Shown here one piece after another: positions 25,475 to 34,685 of a stretch of 64,000 bases of DNA. Source of the stretch: Vibrio rumoiensis (GTDB lineage Bacteria; Pseudomonadota; Gammaproteobacteria; Enterobacterales; Vibrionaceae); assembly GCF_002218045.2 (NCBI RefSeq), contig NZ_AP018685.1:372001-436000 (forward strand), in the 5' to 3' direction. The notes below the pieces were generated by a model. It made no database searches, was not told the origin of the DNA, and saw only the letters and a list, made by a program, of their open reading frames with translations. A program made the translations under genes and the position numbers. Position 1 is the first letter of the stretch. Every line of letters begins with the position of its first letter.

Positions 25475-25915
25475 ATGAGCAAAGAGATAATTGAAAAAAG
25501 AAATATATTTCTGGATGCAGTTGCCAATGACTGGAAAGAAGCTATTAGTGTTTCAGGGAAGCTATTAGAAGATAGTAAATATATTACTAAAGAATATACA
25601 AAAGAAATGATTCAGGCCGTAGAAGATATTGGCCCTTATATTGTTGTCGCACCATATATTGCATTTGCTCATTCCAGACCTAGTAAAAGTGTACTGAAAA
25701 CAGGAATAAGTATTGCCACTCTTAAAGAGCCTGTCGTATTCGGTCATGAGGAGAATGATCCGGTAAAAATTATATTTGGATTATGTGCTACAGATAAAAC
25801 GGCACATATTGATATGTTGTCTGACCTCTGTGAATTTTTAGATGATGAAAGTGCAGTAGATACTATATGTGCTTGTAAAACTGTTGATGAACTATACAAC
25901 AAAATAAATAACTAG
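25475..25915 (+). CDS. ulaC: ascorbate-type PTS enzyme IIA
   Basis: Cytoplasmic phosphocarrier of a sugar PTS. From ATG 25475 it is 146 residues; an alternative GTG lies 12 bases upstream, but GAGTGA suits the ATG. Motif AFAHSRPSKSV has the phospho-accepting His at about residue 66, typical of the PTS_EIIA type 2/UlaC group, and the fold segments VVFGHEENDPVKIIFGL and DMLSDLCEFLDDE follow. It is first in the order IIA-IIB-IIC-decarboxylase-lactonase-regulator. The substrate is probably L-ascorbate or a related aldonate, judged from the neighbours. Confidence 0.8.
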   Translation: MSKEIIEKRNIFLDAVANDWKEAISVSGKLLEDSKYITKEYTKEMIQAVEDIGPYIVVAPYIAFAHSRPSKSVLKTGISIATLKEPVVFGHEENDPVKIIFGLCATDKTAHIDMLSDLCEFLDDESAVDTICACKTVDELYNKINN

Positions 25916-25927
25916 AAGGAATACCCT

Positions 25928-26200
25928 ATGAAAATTGTGTGTGTTTGCGGAATGGGACTTGGTTCTAGCGTAATCGCTAAGATGAATATTGAGCAAGTGT
26001 TGTCAAACATTGGTGTAGACGGAAGCGTGGAAGCGTGTGATGTTGGTAGTATTCGCTCTATGCATGCTGACCTTTATGTAACTACTCGTGAACTGGCAGC
26101 AACTATGCCAAAAGAGTACGAAGATAAAACATTAGTTCTTACAAACTTTGTTAGAAAACCAGAGATTGAAAAAGCAATAACTGAATTCATGTCTAAATAA
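25928..26200 (+). CDS. ulaB: ascorbate-type PTS enzyme IIB
   Basis: A 90-residue phosphocysteine domain: MKIVCVCGMGLGSS puts the active Cys at residue 7 in a P-loop typical of UlaB/SgaB. LYVTTRELAATMP and ALTNF-like VLTNFVRKPEIEKA match the rest of the family. It follows the IIA gene by 12 bases and precedes the IIC gene by 11 with GAGG in between, so it is translated as part of a single operon. It accepts phosphate from IIA and passes it to sugar bound by IIC. Confidence 0.85.
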   Translation: MKIVCVCGMGLGSSVIAKMNIEQVLSNIGVDGSVEACDVGSIRSMHADLYVTTRELAATMPKEYEDKTLVLTNFVRKPEIEKAITEFMSK

Positions 26201-26211
26201 CTGAGGACTAA

Positions 26212-26442
26212 ATGATGCAAGATTTTCTTTATTTCTTTGTATTTCAGATTTTAGATAAAGCTCCGTTGTTTTTAGGTCTTATTGCTTTGGTGGGTTTGTT
26301 ACTTCAGAAGAAAAAACCTACTGATATTGCCGATGGCGTAATTAAAACAATTGTTGGTATTCTGGTTCTTTCTACTGGGGCCGGGGTCTTAATGAAGACG
26401 CTGTTCCCAATAAGAGGGCGTTCAGAATTCTGTGTCAGTTAA
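26212..26442 (+). pseudogene. ulaA: UlaA-type PTS permease EIIC, N-terminal part cut by IS256-family element
   Basis: Genuine sequence runs from 26212 to about 26413 (QDFLYFFVFQILDKAPLFLG to MKTLFPI), the first two membrane segments of UlaA. From 26414 the frame enters the insertion and stops at 26442 after nine foreign residues (RGRSEFCVS). Deleting the insertion and one copy of the 8-bp duplication rejoins VLMKTLFPI to MKKLNATLG without frame change, so the gene was intact just before insertion. The C-terminal remainder is at 27716-28806. As it stands the permease cannot be made as one chain, so the PTS cannot transport. Confidence 0.9.
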
Positions 26443-26448
26443 TTTTGA

Positions 26449-26910
26449 CTAAATATCTAAGACGTCATCCAAACGACCTTCAAAATGAATCGCCAGTTGA
26501 GACAATGTCATATTCCAGTTCTGGATTGGCATTGTCCACTTCTTAGACGCATTCAATATCCCAGCATACAACAGCTTAAGCAAGCTGTTTTCATTTGGAA
26601 AACCACCTTTAGTTTTGGTCAGCTTTCGAAACTGACGATGTACCGCCTCAATAGCATTGGTGGTATATATGGCTTTCCGAACATACTCTGGATATTTAAA
26701 GTAAACCGACAGGTTTACCCATTTATTACGCCATGAGCGTAATACTATTGGATATTGTTGGCCCCACTTAGCTTCTAATCGGTCTAACTCTATTTCAGCT
26801 GCTTCCTTAGTTACCGCTCGATAAACTGGTTTCAGATCTGCCATAAACTCTTTTTGGTGCTTAGATGCGACATATTTTATTGAGTTCCGAATTTGATGGA
26901 CGATGCACAA
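26449..26910 (-). pseudogene. IS256-family transposase, C-terminal part
   Basis: A 153-residue segment from MCIVHQIRNSIKYVASK through RSWRNKWVNLSVYFKYP to the end QLAIHFEGRLDDVLDI, containing the last catalytic region (AIYTTNAIEAVHRQFRKLTKTKG, Glu) of the DDE triad. It continues directly from the upstream frame if one base is restored, so a functional enzyme is possible elsewhere in the genome. Confidence 0.85.
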
Positions 26911-27650
26911 TTGAACTTCAGTATTTGGATAATTGTGGCAATGGCTTCAGGGAAGCCAACCAAGCCATCTACGCAACTGATTAAAATATCCTCAACCCCT
27001 CGATTATGTAAATCAGTTAAAACTGATAGCCAATAATTTGCGCCTTCAGACTCTGATAGGTATAACCCAAGTAGTTCTTTTTTACCGTCGATATTCAAGC
27101 CTAAGATTGTGTATATCGCTTTACTGACATAACGACCATCCTCTCTAATTTTATAGTGGATGGCATCAAGCCAAATGAACGGGTATATAGCGTCTAATGG
27201 ACGCTGCTGCCATTCTTTAAGCTCTGGTATTAAGCGGTCTGTGACAGCAGTAATTGTGGCCTCAGAGACGTCGATACCATACATATCTTCAACATGTCCT
27301 CGAATATCACGATAGCTCATTCCTAACGAGAACATAGAAAGGATTTTACGATCAATTTCATCAGTCAGCTTGGTTTGATTTTTCTTGATAAGTTGAGGTT
27401 CAAAAGAGCCTGAACGGTCGCGAGGAGTATCAAGTTCAAATGCTCCGACAGAAGACTTAACAGTCTTCTTAGAGGTTCCATTTTTACGATTTGGCTGGTC
27501 ATCATTATCGATGTGTTGTGCAAGCTCAGCTTTTAAAGCAGCTTCCGTAATTTGCTTGATAAGAGGAGTTAAAAAGCCATCTTTGCCTGTTAAATCTTGT
27601 CCAGATTGAAGAGCTTTAATGGCTTGCTCTAGATCGAAATCATTATTCAT
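26877..27650 (-). pseudogene. IS256-family transposase, N-terminal part (frameshifted)
   Basis: Begins MNNDFDLEQAIKALQSGQ and includes the DDE catalytic Asp regions (FIWLDAIHYKIREDGR; ILISCVDGLVGFPEAI). The frame is lost around 26931: normal IS256 proteins read ATIYPNTEVQLCIVHQIR, and here ATT-ATC-CAA replaces ATT-TAT-CCA, one T fewer. After that it runs 17 foreign residues to a stop. The remainder is in another frame at 26449-26910. With both parts joined it is about 400 residues, the normal size. Confidence 0.85.
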
Positions 27651-27714
27651 GTGTCATTCCTTTTTTGTCTATTTTAGGAGAAATGACACAGATTTCTAAA
27701 CACTACCCCCAATA

Positions 27715-28806
27715 ATGAAAAAACTGAATGCGACACTAGGTGTTCAAGGTGTACTTCCTGCCAACGAAGCGGTATTTGGTATCGCAATGGTGGACTTAGC
27801 TAACACAATTACATTTACCTTCTTAATTGGCTTTTTTATTCACCTTGCACTTGTATACGTTATACCTTTTAAAAGCTGCAAAAACGTCTATCTTACTGTT
27901 CATATTCAGTTATTTTTGTCGACGTTTATGGTTGTAACGCTTCCTCAAGTACTAAACATCGAAGGTGCGACACTTATTGGTGTATCGGCAACTCTGTGTG
28001 CATTGTATTGGACATTTAGCCCGGCCATTACCAGAAAACTTGCCCATAGTTTTGTCGGAGACGACCTTACCCTTGGTCATCACCAACAGGTAGGTGCGTG
28101 GTTAGCAAGCAAAATAGCACCTATTTTTGGCAACAAAGAACAAGACGCCGAAGATATGCATTTGCCTGGATTCCTGGCCATCTTCCGCGACACAACTATC
28201 TCTCTCGCATTCTTGATGCCAGCAATATTCATCGGAATTGGTATTGCGATAGGTGGTGAGGGCGTAAGTGAACTAAGCGGCAAGACAAACTGGGTTGTCT
28301 GGCTTTTGCTTCAAGGCTTAACCTTTACTGCTGGTGTGGTTGTATTGCTTACAGGTGTACGTATGTTCATCGGATCAATCGTTCCTGCTTTTAAAGGGAT
28401 TTCTGACAAGCTTATCCCGAATGCAGTACCTGCACTGGACTGTCCTGCATTTTACCCATATTCACCAACGGGTGCCATGCTAGGGTTTGTTGCATCGGTA
28501 GCAGCGGCAATTATAGTCATGATTATTACTATCGTGATGGGACTTCCGATCATCGTGTTCCCAAGCCCTATCATCATGTTCTTTGACGGCTGTACTATGG
28601 GTGTCTTCGGTAACAAGTTTGGTGGATACAAAGGTGCACTTGCAGCGGGCTTCATTACCAGCTTTATTGCTCACGTGGGCGTTATCTTTATCTATCCTAT
28701 GACAGGCCCAATTTACGGTAGCGGTTTGATGTTCTCGAATATTGACTTCACTCTAGTATGGCTACCTATTTTTAAAGTACTTCAGTTTATAACGGGTACT
28801 TTCTAA
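27715..28806 (+). pseudogene. ulaA: UlaA-type PTS permease EIIC, C-terminal part
   Basis: The remaining 363 residues of the UlaA-type permease, from MKKLNATLGVQGVLP to the end. It has about eight or nine hydrophobic segments, the conserved LGHHQQVGAWLASKIAP loop and a cytoplasmic LPGFLAIFRDTTISLAFLMP. An ATG sits at the junction so the fragment could be translated, but without the first helices a working transporter is unlikely. Downstream genes follow closely, so the insertion may also be polar on them. Confidence 0.9.
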
Positions 28807-28880
28807 AATATTAAATAAGATTCCATACGGTGATAAACCACACCGTATGGACCCTCTCGACTAAAACTCAGGAACTAATA

Positions 28881-29510
28881 ATGAAGTTACAATTAGCATT
28901 AGATTTACTTGATAAAGATGAAGCTATCTCAGTTGTTAAAGAGGTTGGAGAATACTTCGATATCATCGAAGTTGGCACTTCTTTATTAAAACTCTACGGA
29001 ATAAATATAGTAAGCGAGATAAAACAGATTCATCCACATAAAGACGTTTTTCTTGACGCAAAAATTATAGATGGGCCAGAGAGAGAAGCGAGCTTAATGG
29101 CAATGTCGGGCACGGAATACTACTCAATGTTAGCCGTAGCGACGGATACAGCTGTTACGAAAGTACTGAACATTGCCAAGAAAAATAATGCAAAAGTCAT
29201 TATGGATATGCAGTCTGTAACAGAATACAAATCTCGTTCAGAAGAATTAAAAAAACTTGGTGTTGAATATTTCTGCGTTCATAAAAACTCAGATTGTGGT
29301 GACAACTTGGAAGAGGCTTTTTCTGAGTTTCTCGATATTAAAGAAATTACCGGTGCTGATATATCTATTGCCGGTGGTATTAATGTAGAAACGCTCCCAA
29401 CAATCAAGGAAAAACTAAATCCTGATATAGTCGTTATTGGCGGAGCGGTACTAAAAGCATCTGGCAAAAAATCAGTAGCAATGAAAATGCGTACTATTGC
29501 TGACAGCTAA
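28881..29510 (+). CDS. UlaD/hexulose-6-phosphate synthase family decarboxylase or aldolase
   Basis: A 209-residue TIM barrel of the OMP decarboxylase suprafamily, shared by 3-keto-L-gulonate-6-phosphate decarboxylase (UlaD) and hexulose-6-phosphate synthase. I start at ATG 28881 after GGAAC. Key residues: Asp8, Glu30 (IIEVGT), Asp59/Lys61/Asp64 (DAKIIDG), His134 (CVHKNSD), Gly-rich IAGGINVET near 163 and IGGAVLKA near 186. The Arg that UlaD uses at the fifth position after that His is not seen; Ser is in the expected place. The substrate is therefore unsettled. It sits between EIIC and UlaG, in the position of ulaD. Confidence 0.75.
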   Translation: MKLQLALDLLDKDEAISVVKEVGEYFDIIEVGTSLLKLYGINIVSEIKQIHPHKDVFLDAKIIDGPEREASLMAMSGTEYYSMLAVATDTAVTKVLNIAKKNNAKVIMDMQSVTEYKSRSEELKKLGVEYFCVHKNSDCGDNLEEAFSEFLDIKEITGADISIAGGINVETLPTIKEKLNPDIVVIGGAVLKASGKKSVAMKMRTIADS

Positions 29511-29543
29511 TCAGTATTTGAATTAATTTAAAAGGTAAATGTT

Positions 29544-30605
29544 ATGAGCAATATTAGAGATATTTCTAGAGAGTCCTGGGTACTTAATACGATGCCAGAA
29601 TGGGGCAGTCGTCTAAATGAAGAAATTGAATCTGAACAGGTTCCTGAAGGCTCTGTAGCAATGTGGTGGTTAGGCTGCGTTGGCGTATGGGTTAAAACAC
29701 CTCAGGATACGAATATCTGTGTAGACTTCTGGTGTGGTACAGGTAAGCGCAAGCTTGACCTACCGGACATGAAACCGTCGCACCAGATGGCACGTATGAG
29801 CGGTTCAAGAATCGCTCAACCAAACCTGCGAGCCATTCCATTTGTATTGGACCCGTTCTCAATTAAGAAGATGGATGCTGTTGTGTCAACTCACTATCAC
29901 GCGGACCATATTGATATCAACGTTGCGGCTGCAGTAATGCAGAACTGCGCTGAAGATGTCCCCTTTATTGGCCCTCAGGCATGTGTGGATTTATGGGTTA
30001 GCTGGGGTGTTCCAGAGGAACGTTGTATTGTGGTTAAGCCTGGTGATACTGTAAAAGTGAAAGACATGGAAATCGTCGCACTTGAGGCGTTTGATCGAAC
30101 CATCCTGATAACCGAACCAGTGAAGCCGCTTGACGAGCCAAATGGCCCGGATATGGATATGCGCGCGGTTAACTACCTTATTAAAACGGAAGGGGGGAAC
30201 ATCTACCATTCGGGCGACTCCCACTATTCGAACTACTATGCCAAGCATGGTAAAGACCATAAGATAGACGTTGCACTAGGGTCATTTGGTGAAAACCCTA
30301 TTGGTATTACGGATAAAATGAATGCGGTGGATATTTTGCGAATGGCTGAAGCACTTCGAACGGAAGTTGTTGTCCCTGTACATCATGATATATGGACAAA
30401 TATGATGGCAGACACCAATGAAATTCTGACAATGTTTGATATGAGAAAATACCGCCTGAAGTACGAGTTCCAGCCATTCATCTGGCAGCCGGGTGGTAAA
30501 TTCCTCTACCCACAAGACAAAAATGCCCGCGAGTATCACCACCCTCGAGGTTTCCCAGATGCATTTGAACATGAGGTCGACCTTCCGTTCACTTCATTCC
30601 TATAA
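29544..30605 (+). CDS. ulaG: UlaG, L-ascorbate-6-phosphate lactonase
   Basis: A 353-residue metallo-beta-lactamase fold enzyme. The metal motif is STHYHADHIDIN (about 113-124), further His in NYHSGDSHYSNYYA (about 216-228) and in VPVHHDIWTNMM (about 277). Family enzymes open the lactone of L-ascorbate 6-phosphate to 3-keto-L-gulonate 6-phosphate. It is the step between the PTS product and the preceding decarboxylase. It follows that gene by 33 bases; a terminator ends the operon just after it. It appears intact and in frame. Confidence 0.9.
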   Translation: MSNIRDISRESWVLNTMPEWGSRLNEEIESEQVPEGSVAMWWLGCVGVWVKTPQDTNICVDFWCGTGKRKLDLPDMKPSHQMARMSGSRIAQPNLRAIPFVLDPFSIKKMDAVVSTHYHADHIDINVAAAVMQNCAEDVPFIGPQACVDLWVSWGVPEERCIVVKPGDTVKVKDMEIVALEAFDRTILITEPVKPLDEPNGPDMDMRAVNYLIKTEGGNIYHSGDSHYSNYYAKHGKDHKIDVALGSFGENPIGITDKMNAVDILRMAEALRTEVVVPVHHDIWTNMMADTNEILTMFDMRKYRLKYEFQPFIWQPGGKFLYPQDKNAREYHHPRGFPDAFEHEVDLPFTSFL

Positions 30606-30641
30606 GCAATGCAATTAATTAATTAATTATTTATCCAATAT

Positions 30642-30668
30642 AAAGGTGCATATTTTTGCACCTTTTTT
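30642..30668 (+). terminator. terminator of the PTS/UlaG operon
   Basis: AAAGGTGCA and TGCACCTTT pair perfectly around TATTTT and are followed by further T. It lies 37 bases after the ulaG stop. Confidence 0.85.
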
Positions 30669-30742
30669 AATGATAATGTTGAAATAACAATATTTGTGGA
30701 TTTGTGTTATAATTTTGGTAAAACTTAACTGGCAGGATTGTT

Positions 30743-31360
30743 ATGAAGCTTGACTCTACCTCTCTGATAATATTAAAAACAATAACGTCTACAAATAAGA
30801 TGTCAGTAATTGATATTTCCAAAGAACTAAATATGAATAAAGGCAGTATTTATCCAAGGTTAGAAAAAATAAACTACTGGCTTAAGCTTCACAACCTGAA
30901 CGAATTAATACCTGGAGATAACTCAGGGCTCTATGTTCATGGCAGTGAACGTAATAGAGTTATCGAACTTATTAAAGATATTGATAGTGAATACATACTT
31001 CAACCACACGAGAGAGTTGATAATATAATCATATATCTAGTATCAAGCACTAAAAAAATAGATATATCACATCTAAGCGAACTAAATGGTGTAAGCAGAA
31101 ACACTACGTTAAATGACATAAAGAAAGTTGCTTTGAATTCCTATGGCTTTCATATTAAATATGACAAGAAAATCGGATATCAAGTTATTGGAAATGAGAG
31201 TTTAATCCGGAACTTGTCCTTTGAAGTAATCCAAAGGAACTTACATAGTAAAATAAAATTCATTCAAAATACGCTTGAATCAAACATGTCTCTCTCTCTT
31301 GGATTTAATAAGTTATACCTGATTTCAGATAATAACTGCGACATTCATGGAATGGTGTAG
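30743..31360 (+). pseudogene. BglG/MtlR-type PRD regulator, N-terminal part cut by IS30-family element
   Basis: Codes the N-terminal DNA-binding part (HTH-like LNMNKGSIYPRLEKI; second HTH with DISHLSELNGVSRNTTLNDIKKV) of a large PTS-controlled regulator. It runs in frame to DIHGM at about 31354; the rest, V and a stop, belongs to the insertion. The continuation is at 32381 (SQFGVEFGYIHQ). Rejoined the protein is about 711 residues, the size of MtlR/LicR-type activators with PRD, EIIB-like and EIIA-like domains. This is the expected regulator of the adjacent PTS cluster; it is now split. Confidence 0.85.
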
Positions 31361-32377
31361 AAGAGGAAACCAACTGCTGAAAGTGGTACGCTCTTCTCGC
31401 CAAAGAAACAAGCGGACTACCATGAATTATCAGCAGTTGACCGAGGGAAGACGATACCAGATTTCTGCCCTTTTAGAACAGGGAATTTCAATTTCTGAAA
31501 TTGCCAAAACCGTAAAATGTCACCGCTCAACTCTCTATAGAGAGTTGAGACGATGCGGTACAAAAGAACAATATTCACCAGATACAGCCCAGCAACTATC
31601 TAGGGCAAAGCGATTAAACGCATCTAAGTATCGAGTACCGCAACAACGTGTCGAATTTATTGAGTTTTTAATAACGCAAGACTGGAGTCCAGAGCAAATA
31701 TCTCACGTTCTTACTCGTATTGGAGAAAAAGTCAGTCATGAATGGATTTACCGTTTTATTGCCTGCAATAAACGGCAAGGCGGTAAACTGTTTCGTCATT
31801 TACGCCAAGGTCATAAACGCTATAGAAGAGGCAAGAAAGATAAAGCTCCCGCAATAAAAAATGCCATTTCAATAGATGAAAGACCCAAAGATGTCGATAA
31901 TCGTACACGTTTTGGTGATTGGGAAATTGATACAGTTCTTGGTAAACATGGTACGGGCGCTATTGTCACAATCTTAGAGCGAGCCACACGGTTTTATTTA
32001 GTAAAAAAAGTGCCTTCAAAATCAGCAGAAGATGTGACCAGAGCGACGATAGACTTATTACGGCCATACAAACGATTTGTTCATACTATAACGGCCGATA
32101 ATGGCAGAGAATTTGCGGGTCATATGGAAGTAGCACAAGCCTTAGAAACCGATGTGTATTTTGCTCACCCTTATAGTTCTTGGGAGCGCGGTGCTAATGA
32201 AAATGCTAATGGCCTGTTGAGACAATATATCAAGAAAGGAACAGATTTACGGTCGGTGAGTGATGATGAAGTTGAGCGAGCCCAACTTCGGATAAATTAT
32301 CGTCCAAAGAAGTGTTTAGGGTTCAAGCAACCAGCCGTCATTTTTAGCAAAATGATGTTGGCTGCTTGAAATTACAA
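31355..32377 (+). mobile_element. IS30-family insertion sequence (about 1023 bp)
   Basis: A complete-looking element with a full-length transposase and ATG flanks on both sides (31352-31354 and 32378-32380) as a 3-bp target repeat (possibly AATG). Its ends both carry TGTA and a CCAAC block with other mismatches. The host protein frame is restored when it is removed, which supports the boundaries. It splits the PRD regulator. Confidence 0.85.
31422..32369 (+). CDS. IS30-family transposase
   Basis: 315 residues from ATG 31422 (MNYQQLTEGRRYQISALLEQG). N-terminal HTH (ISISEIAKTVKCHRSTLYREL) and a DDE integrase core with DWEIDTVLG (Asp), ADNGREFAGH (Asp) and NENANGLLRQY (Glu). The frame is open 25 codons further upstream but that region is the element end. 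Appears intact. Upstream of it lies the left end and downstream the right end, within 8 bases after the stop. Confidence 0.93.
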   Translation: MNYQQLTEGRRYQISALLEQGISISEIAKTVKCHRSTLYRELRRCGTKEQYSPDTAQQLSRAKRLNASKYRVPQQRVEFIEFLITQDWSPEQISHVLTRIGEKVSHEWIYRFIACNKRQGGKLFRHLRQGHKRYRRGKKDKAPAIKNAISIDERPKDVDNRTRFGDWEIDTVLGKHGTGAIVTILERATRFYLVKKVPSKSAEDVTRATIDLLRPYKRFVHTITADNGREFAGHMEVAQALETDVYFAHPYSSWERGANENANGLLRQYIKKGTDLRSVSDDEVERAQLRINYRPKKCLGFKQPAVIFSKMMLAA

Positions 32378-33904
32378 ATGTCGCAGTTCGGAGTTGAATT
32401 TGGGTATATACATCAAGTATTATCGACTACTATTAATGACATACAGTATTATTCTGAGGTGAGATTTACGGATAAAGACAGGAAGCTTTTAACTAGCCTA
32501 CTATATGTGTTTATTTCTAGGGTTATTAAAGGTAACATTTCTTCAATGTCCCCAGAACAAAAAGAGTTTATTCAATGTCAGGTTGATATTGATACCATAT
32601 CAACCGTTGTCGACCAATTGAGTAAAGCGCTAAAGCTTTCTATCACAGGCAACGAATACTATTATGTCGCATTATTGGCAACAGTGCTTAAAAGTGAGCG
32701 TAACTTAAGTCATAGCCTTGAGTTTGACCAAAAGCTACATGATTGCGTTGAAAAAATGATCGTCTCATTTGAAAAATTGTCTGGTCTTTATTTTAGTCGT
32801 CGAAATCAACTACATTCACAACTTATTTCTCACTTGAGACCAGCAATAGTTCGTGCTTTTTTTGGTATTAAAATAGCTAACATTTTGAAAGAAGAGGTTT
32901 ATCACAACTATCCTTTGATAATGGATACCGTTAAAGTTGTCGTTATGCAGCTTGAAGGTGAATTTAATATCACTCTAGATGAAGATGAACTTTGTTATAT
33001 ATCGATGAACTTTGCATCTCATGTTTCTGGAGAGGATACAGAGAGCACAAAAGAAAAACGTATACTGTTAATCACGGAAGGTGGAAAAAGCTCAACTCGC
33101 TTGCTTGAATCTCAGATATTAGGCCTATCTATATTTCCTCTTATTATAGAAAATATTTCAGCAAGCGAAATTAATGAACAATTAAATATTTCAGATTATG
33201 CATTTATAATAACAACGTCACAAATTTTAAGTTTGTCATTCGATTTAAATGTTGTTCACGTAAATCATATCCTAACAAGTCAGCAGCAAATTAAGATTAA
33301 GATGCTTCTGGAAGGAAAAGACTACTCTTGGCTCACAGGAGGACTTTCTGACAAAATTGCCCGAGAACTGGCTGGAAAGAAACTTACCGAAACTGCGATT
33401 AAAAATCGGGTAAATGAATTACTGGAAGAAGAACTTAAGAGAGGCTTATTAACTGGCCATAACTATGAGTTTTCCTGTTCAGACCTAATGAGAAAGAGTG
33501 TCGTAGTTGATACATGCTGCGACTGGAATGAAGCCATCGATTTGGCTGGGGAGCAACTAGTTGTATCTAAGCATATCGACAGACGATATTTAGAGTCGAT
33601 AAAGGATAATATTGCTCAGTATGGTCAGTATATGTATCTGGCTGATAACATTTTTCTATTGCATACCTCCCCGATGTATAATCTCAAGCAGTCAGCGGAT
33701 TTAACGTTATTGAAAATTAACCAGTTTTCTATGCTTGGTGGAAAACCAGCACTGGTGTTTTTGTTGGTCACCGCCGAAAATGGCCAGCAAATCAAAATAC
33801 TGGAACAACTAAACTTACTATTAACAGATGAAACCGCAGTTCAAAACTTATTGAACGCGGTTGATATAGACAAAGTTCAAGAGTTTATTCGTTTGTTTGT
33901 GTGA
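32366..33904 (+). pseudogene. BglG/MtlR-type PRD regulator, C-terminal part
   Basis: The remaining about 507 codons (genuine sequence from 32381). It includes PRD-like helical segments (EYYYVALLATVLKSERNLSH, LRPAIVRAFFGIKIAN), an EIIB-like middle region (ILLITEGGKSSTRLLESQ) and a C-terminal EIIA-like domain (CSDLMRKSVVVDTCCDWNEAIDLAGE, LADNIFLLHTSPMYN with the His site). A TTG at 32366 could start an N-truncated product without the DNA-binding domain. It should be inactive as an activator. Confidence 0.85.
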
Positions 33905-33948
33905 GTGTACGTACAGTAGGGCCGTTTGCTATCGAAACGGCACTCCGC

Positions 33949-34599
33949 TCACAAGTAACGCGAAATCAATTCAGTTGAGTCAAATAGGCAACGCGATTTC
34001 CCGTCGGCTATCACCCAGTGCTCCCGATCATAATTTTTCACATCTGGAACAACGATTGCTCTCATTCGTGCTGATTTAGCTGCCAGAAGCCCACTGAATG
34101 AATCTTCCAGCGCAATACACTCGGTTGGGTCAATACCTAACTGGTTTGCCGCTGTGAGATAAACTTCTGGATGAGGTTTTGCGTATGGCAGATCACCGGC
34201 AGAACTTAGCACCTCAAATTTATTTTCCAGATCAAGTGAGTTTATGACTCTTTTTATTAAGGGCATGGGTGAAGACGAGGCCACCGCTAGTTTTAGCCCT
34301 TTTGAATGCAACAGTTCAATAGTCTCATATAATCCCGGCATTATTGGCTTAGTCCTCATCACTTTGTCTGAGACAAGATCAATTATGTTTTGGCAAACCT
34401 CTTCTCTGCTTTTCCCTACCCATGGCTGACGCTGATACCAAATGTTGACCACCATATCAACTCTTAACCCGGTAGTATCATTAGGGCCTTCAGCCATTTT
34501 TACACCACACTGCTGCAAGACTTCTTTTTGTGCAGATGTCCAAAGTGGCTCCGAGTCTATCATTAGACCATCCATGTCGAAGATTACGGCTTTAATCAT
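33949..34599 (-). CDS. HAD-family sugar phosphatase, YniC/HxpB-like
   Basis: A 216-residue HAD subfamily IA phosphatase. Motif I FDMDGLMIDSE (nucleophile Asp at residue 8), motif II VASSSPM near 107, Lys in YAKPHPEVY near 147 and motif III CIALEDSFSG near 172. Family members hydrolyse hexose or hexitol phosphates and protect from sugar-phosphate stress. It lies convergent to the PRD regulator, separated by a 7-bp hairpin (GCCGTTT/AAACGGC at 33921-33941), and could detoxify sugar phosphates linked with the PTS cluster, but is not in the same operon. Confidence 0.85.
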   Translation of the reverse strand: MIKAVIFDMDGLMIDSEPLWTSAQKEVLQQCGVKMAEGPNDTTGLRVDMVVNIWYQRQPWVGKSREEVCQNIIDLVSDKVMRTKPIMPGLYETIELLHSKGLKLAVASSSPMPLIKRVINSLDLENKFEVLSSAGDLPYAKPHPEVYLTAANQLGIDPTECIALEDSFSGLLAAKSARMRAIVVPDVKNYDREHWVIADGKSRCLFDSTELISRYL

Positions 34600-34685
34600 G
34601 TTAACTACCCATTTCTAAATTCACTTATTGGTAGATTTAATCTGAAAATCCGGGTGCGGAATAGTCCAAATAACATCAAAAATTA

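Larger units (their letters stand above)
26414..27707 (-). mobile_element. IS256-family insertion sequence (1294 bp) in ulaA
   Basis: The ends GAGGGCGTTCAGAATTCTG... and the inverse of ...CAGATTTCTAAACACTACC align over 24 bases with 7-8 mismatches and share TCTGTGTCA. It is flanked by an 8-bp direct repeat CCCAATAA at 26406-26413 and 27708-27715, the duplication size expected of this family. The transposase is on the minus strand and is frameshifted. The insertion splits the PTS permease gene. Confidence 0.9.

Noticed and set aside
26449..27650. Programmed frameshift in the IS256-type transposase
   Set aside because: No slippery heptamer at the junction (ATT ATC CAA); a single lost base explains it better.
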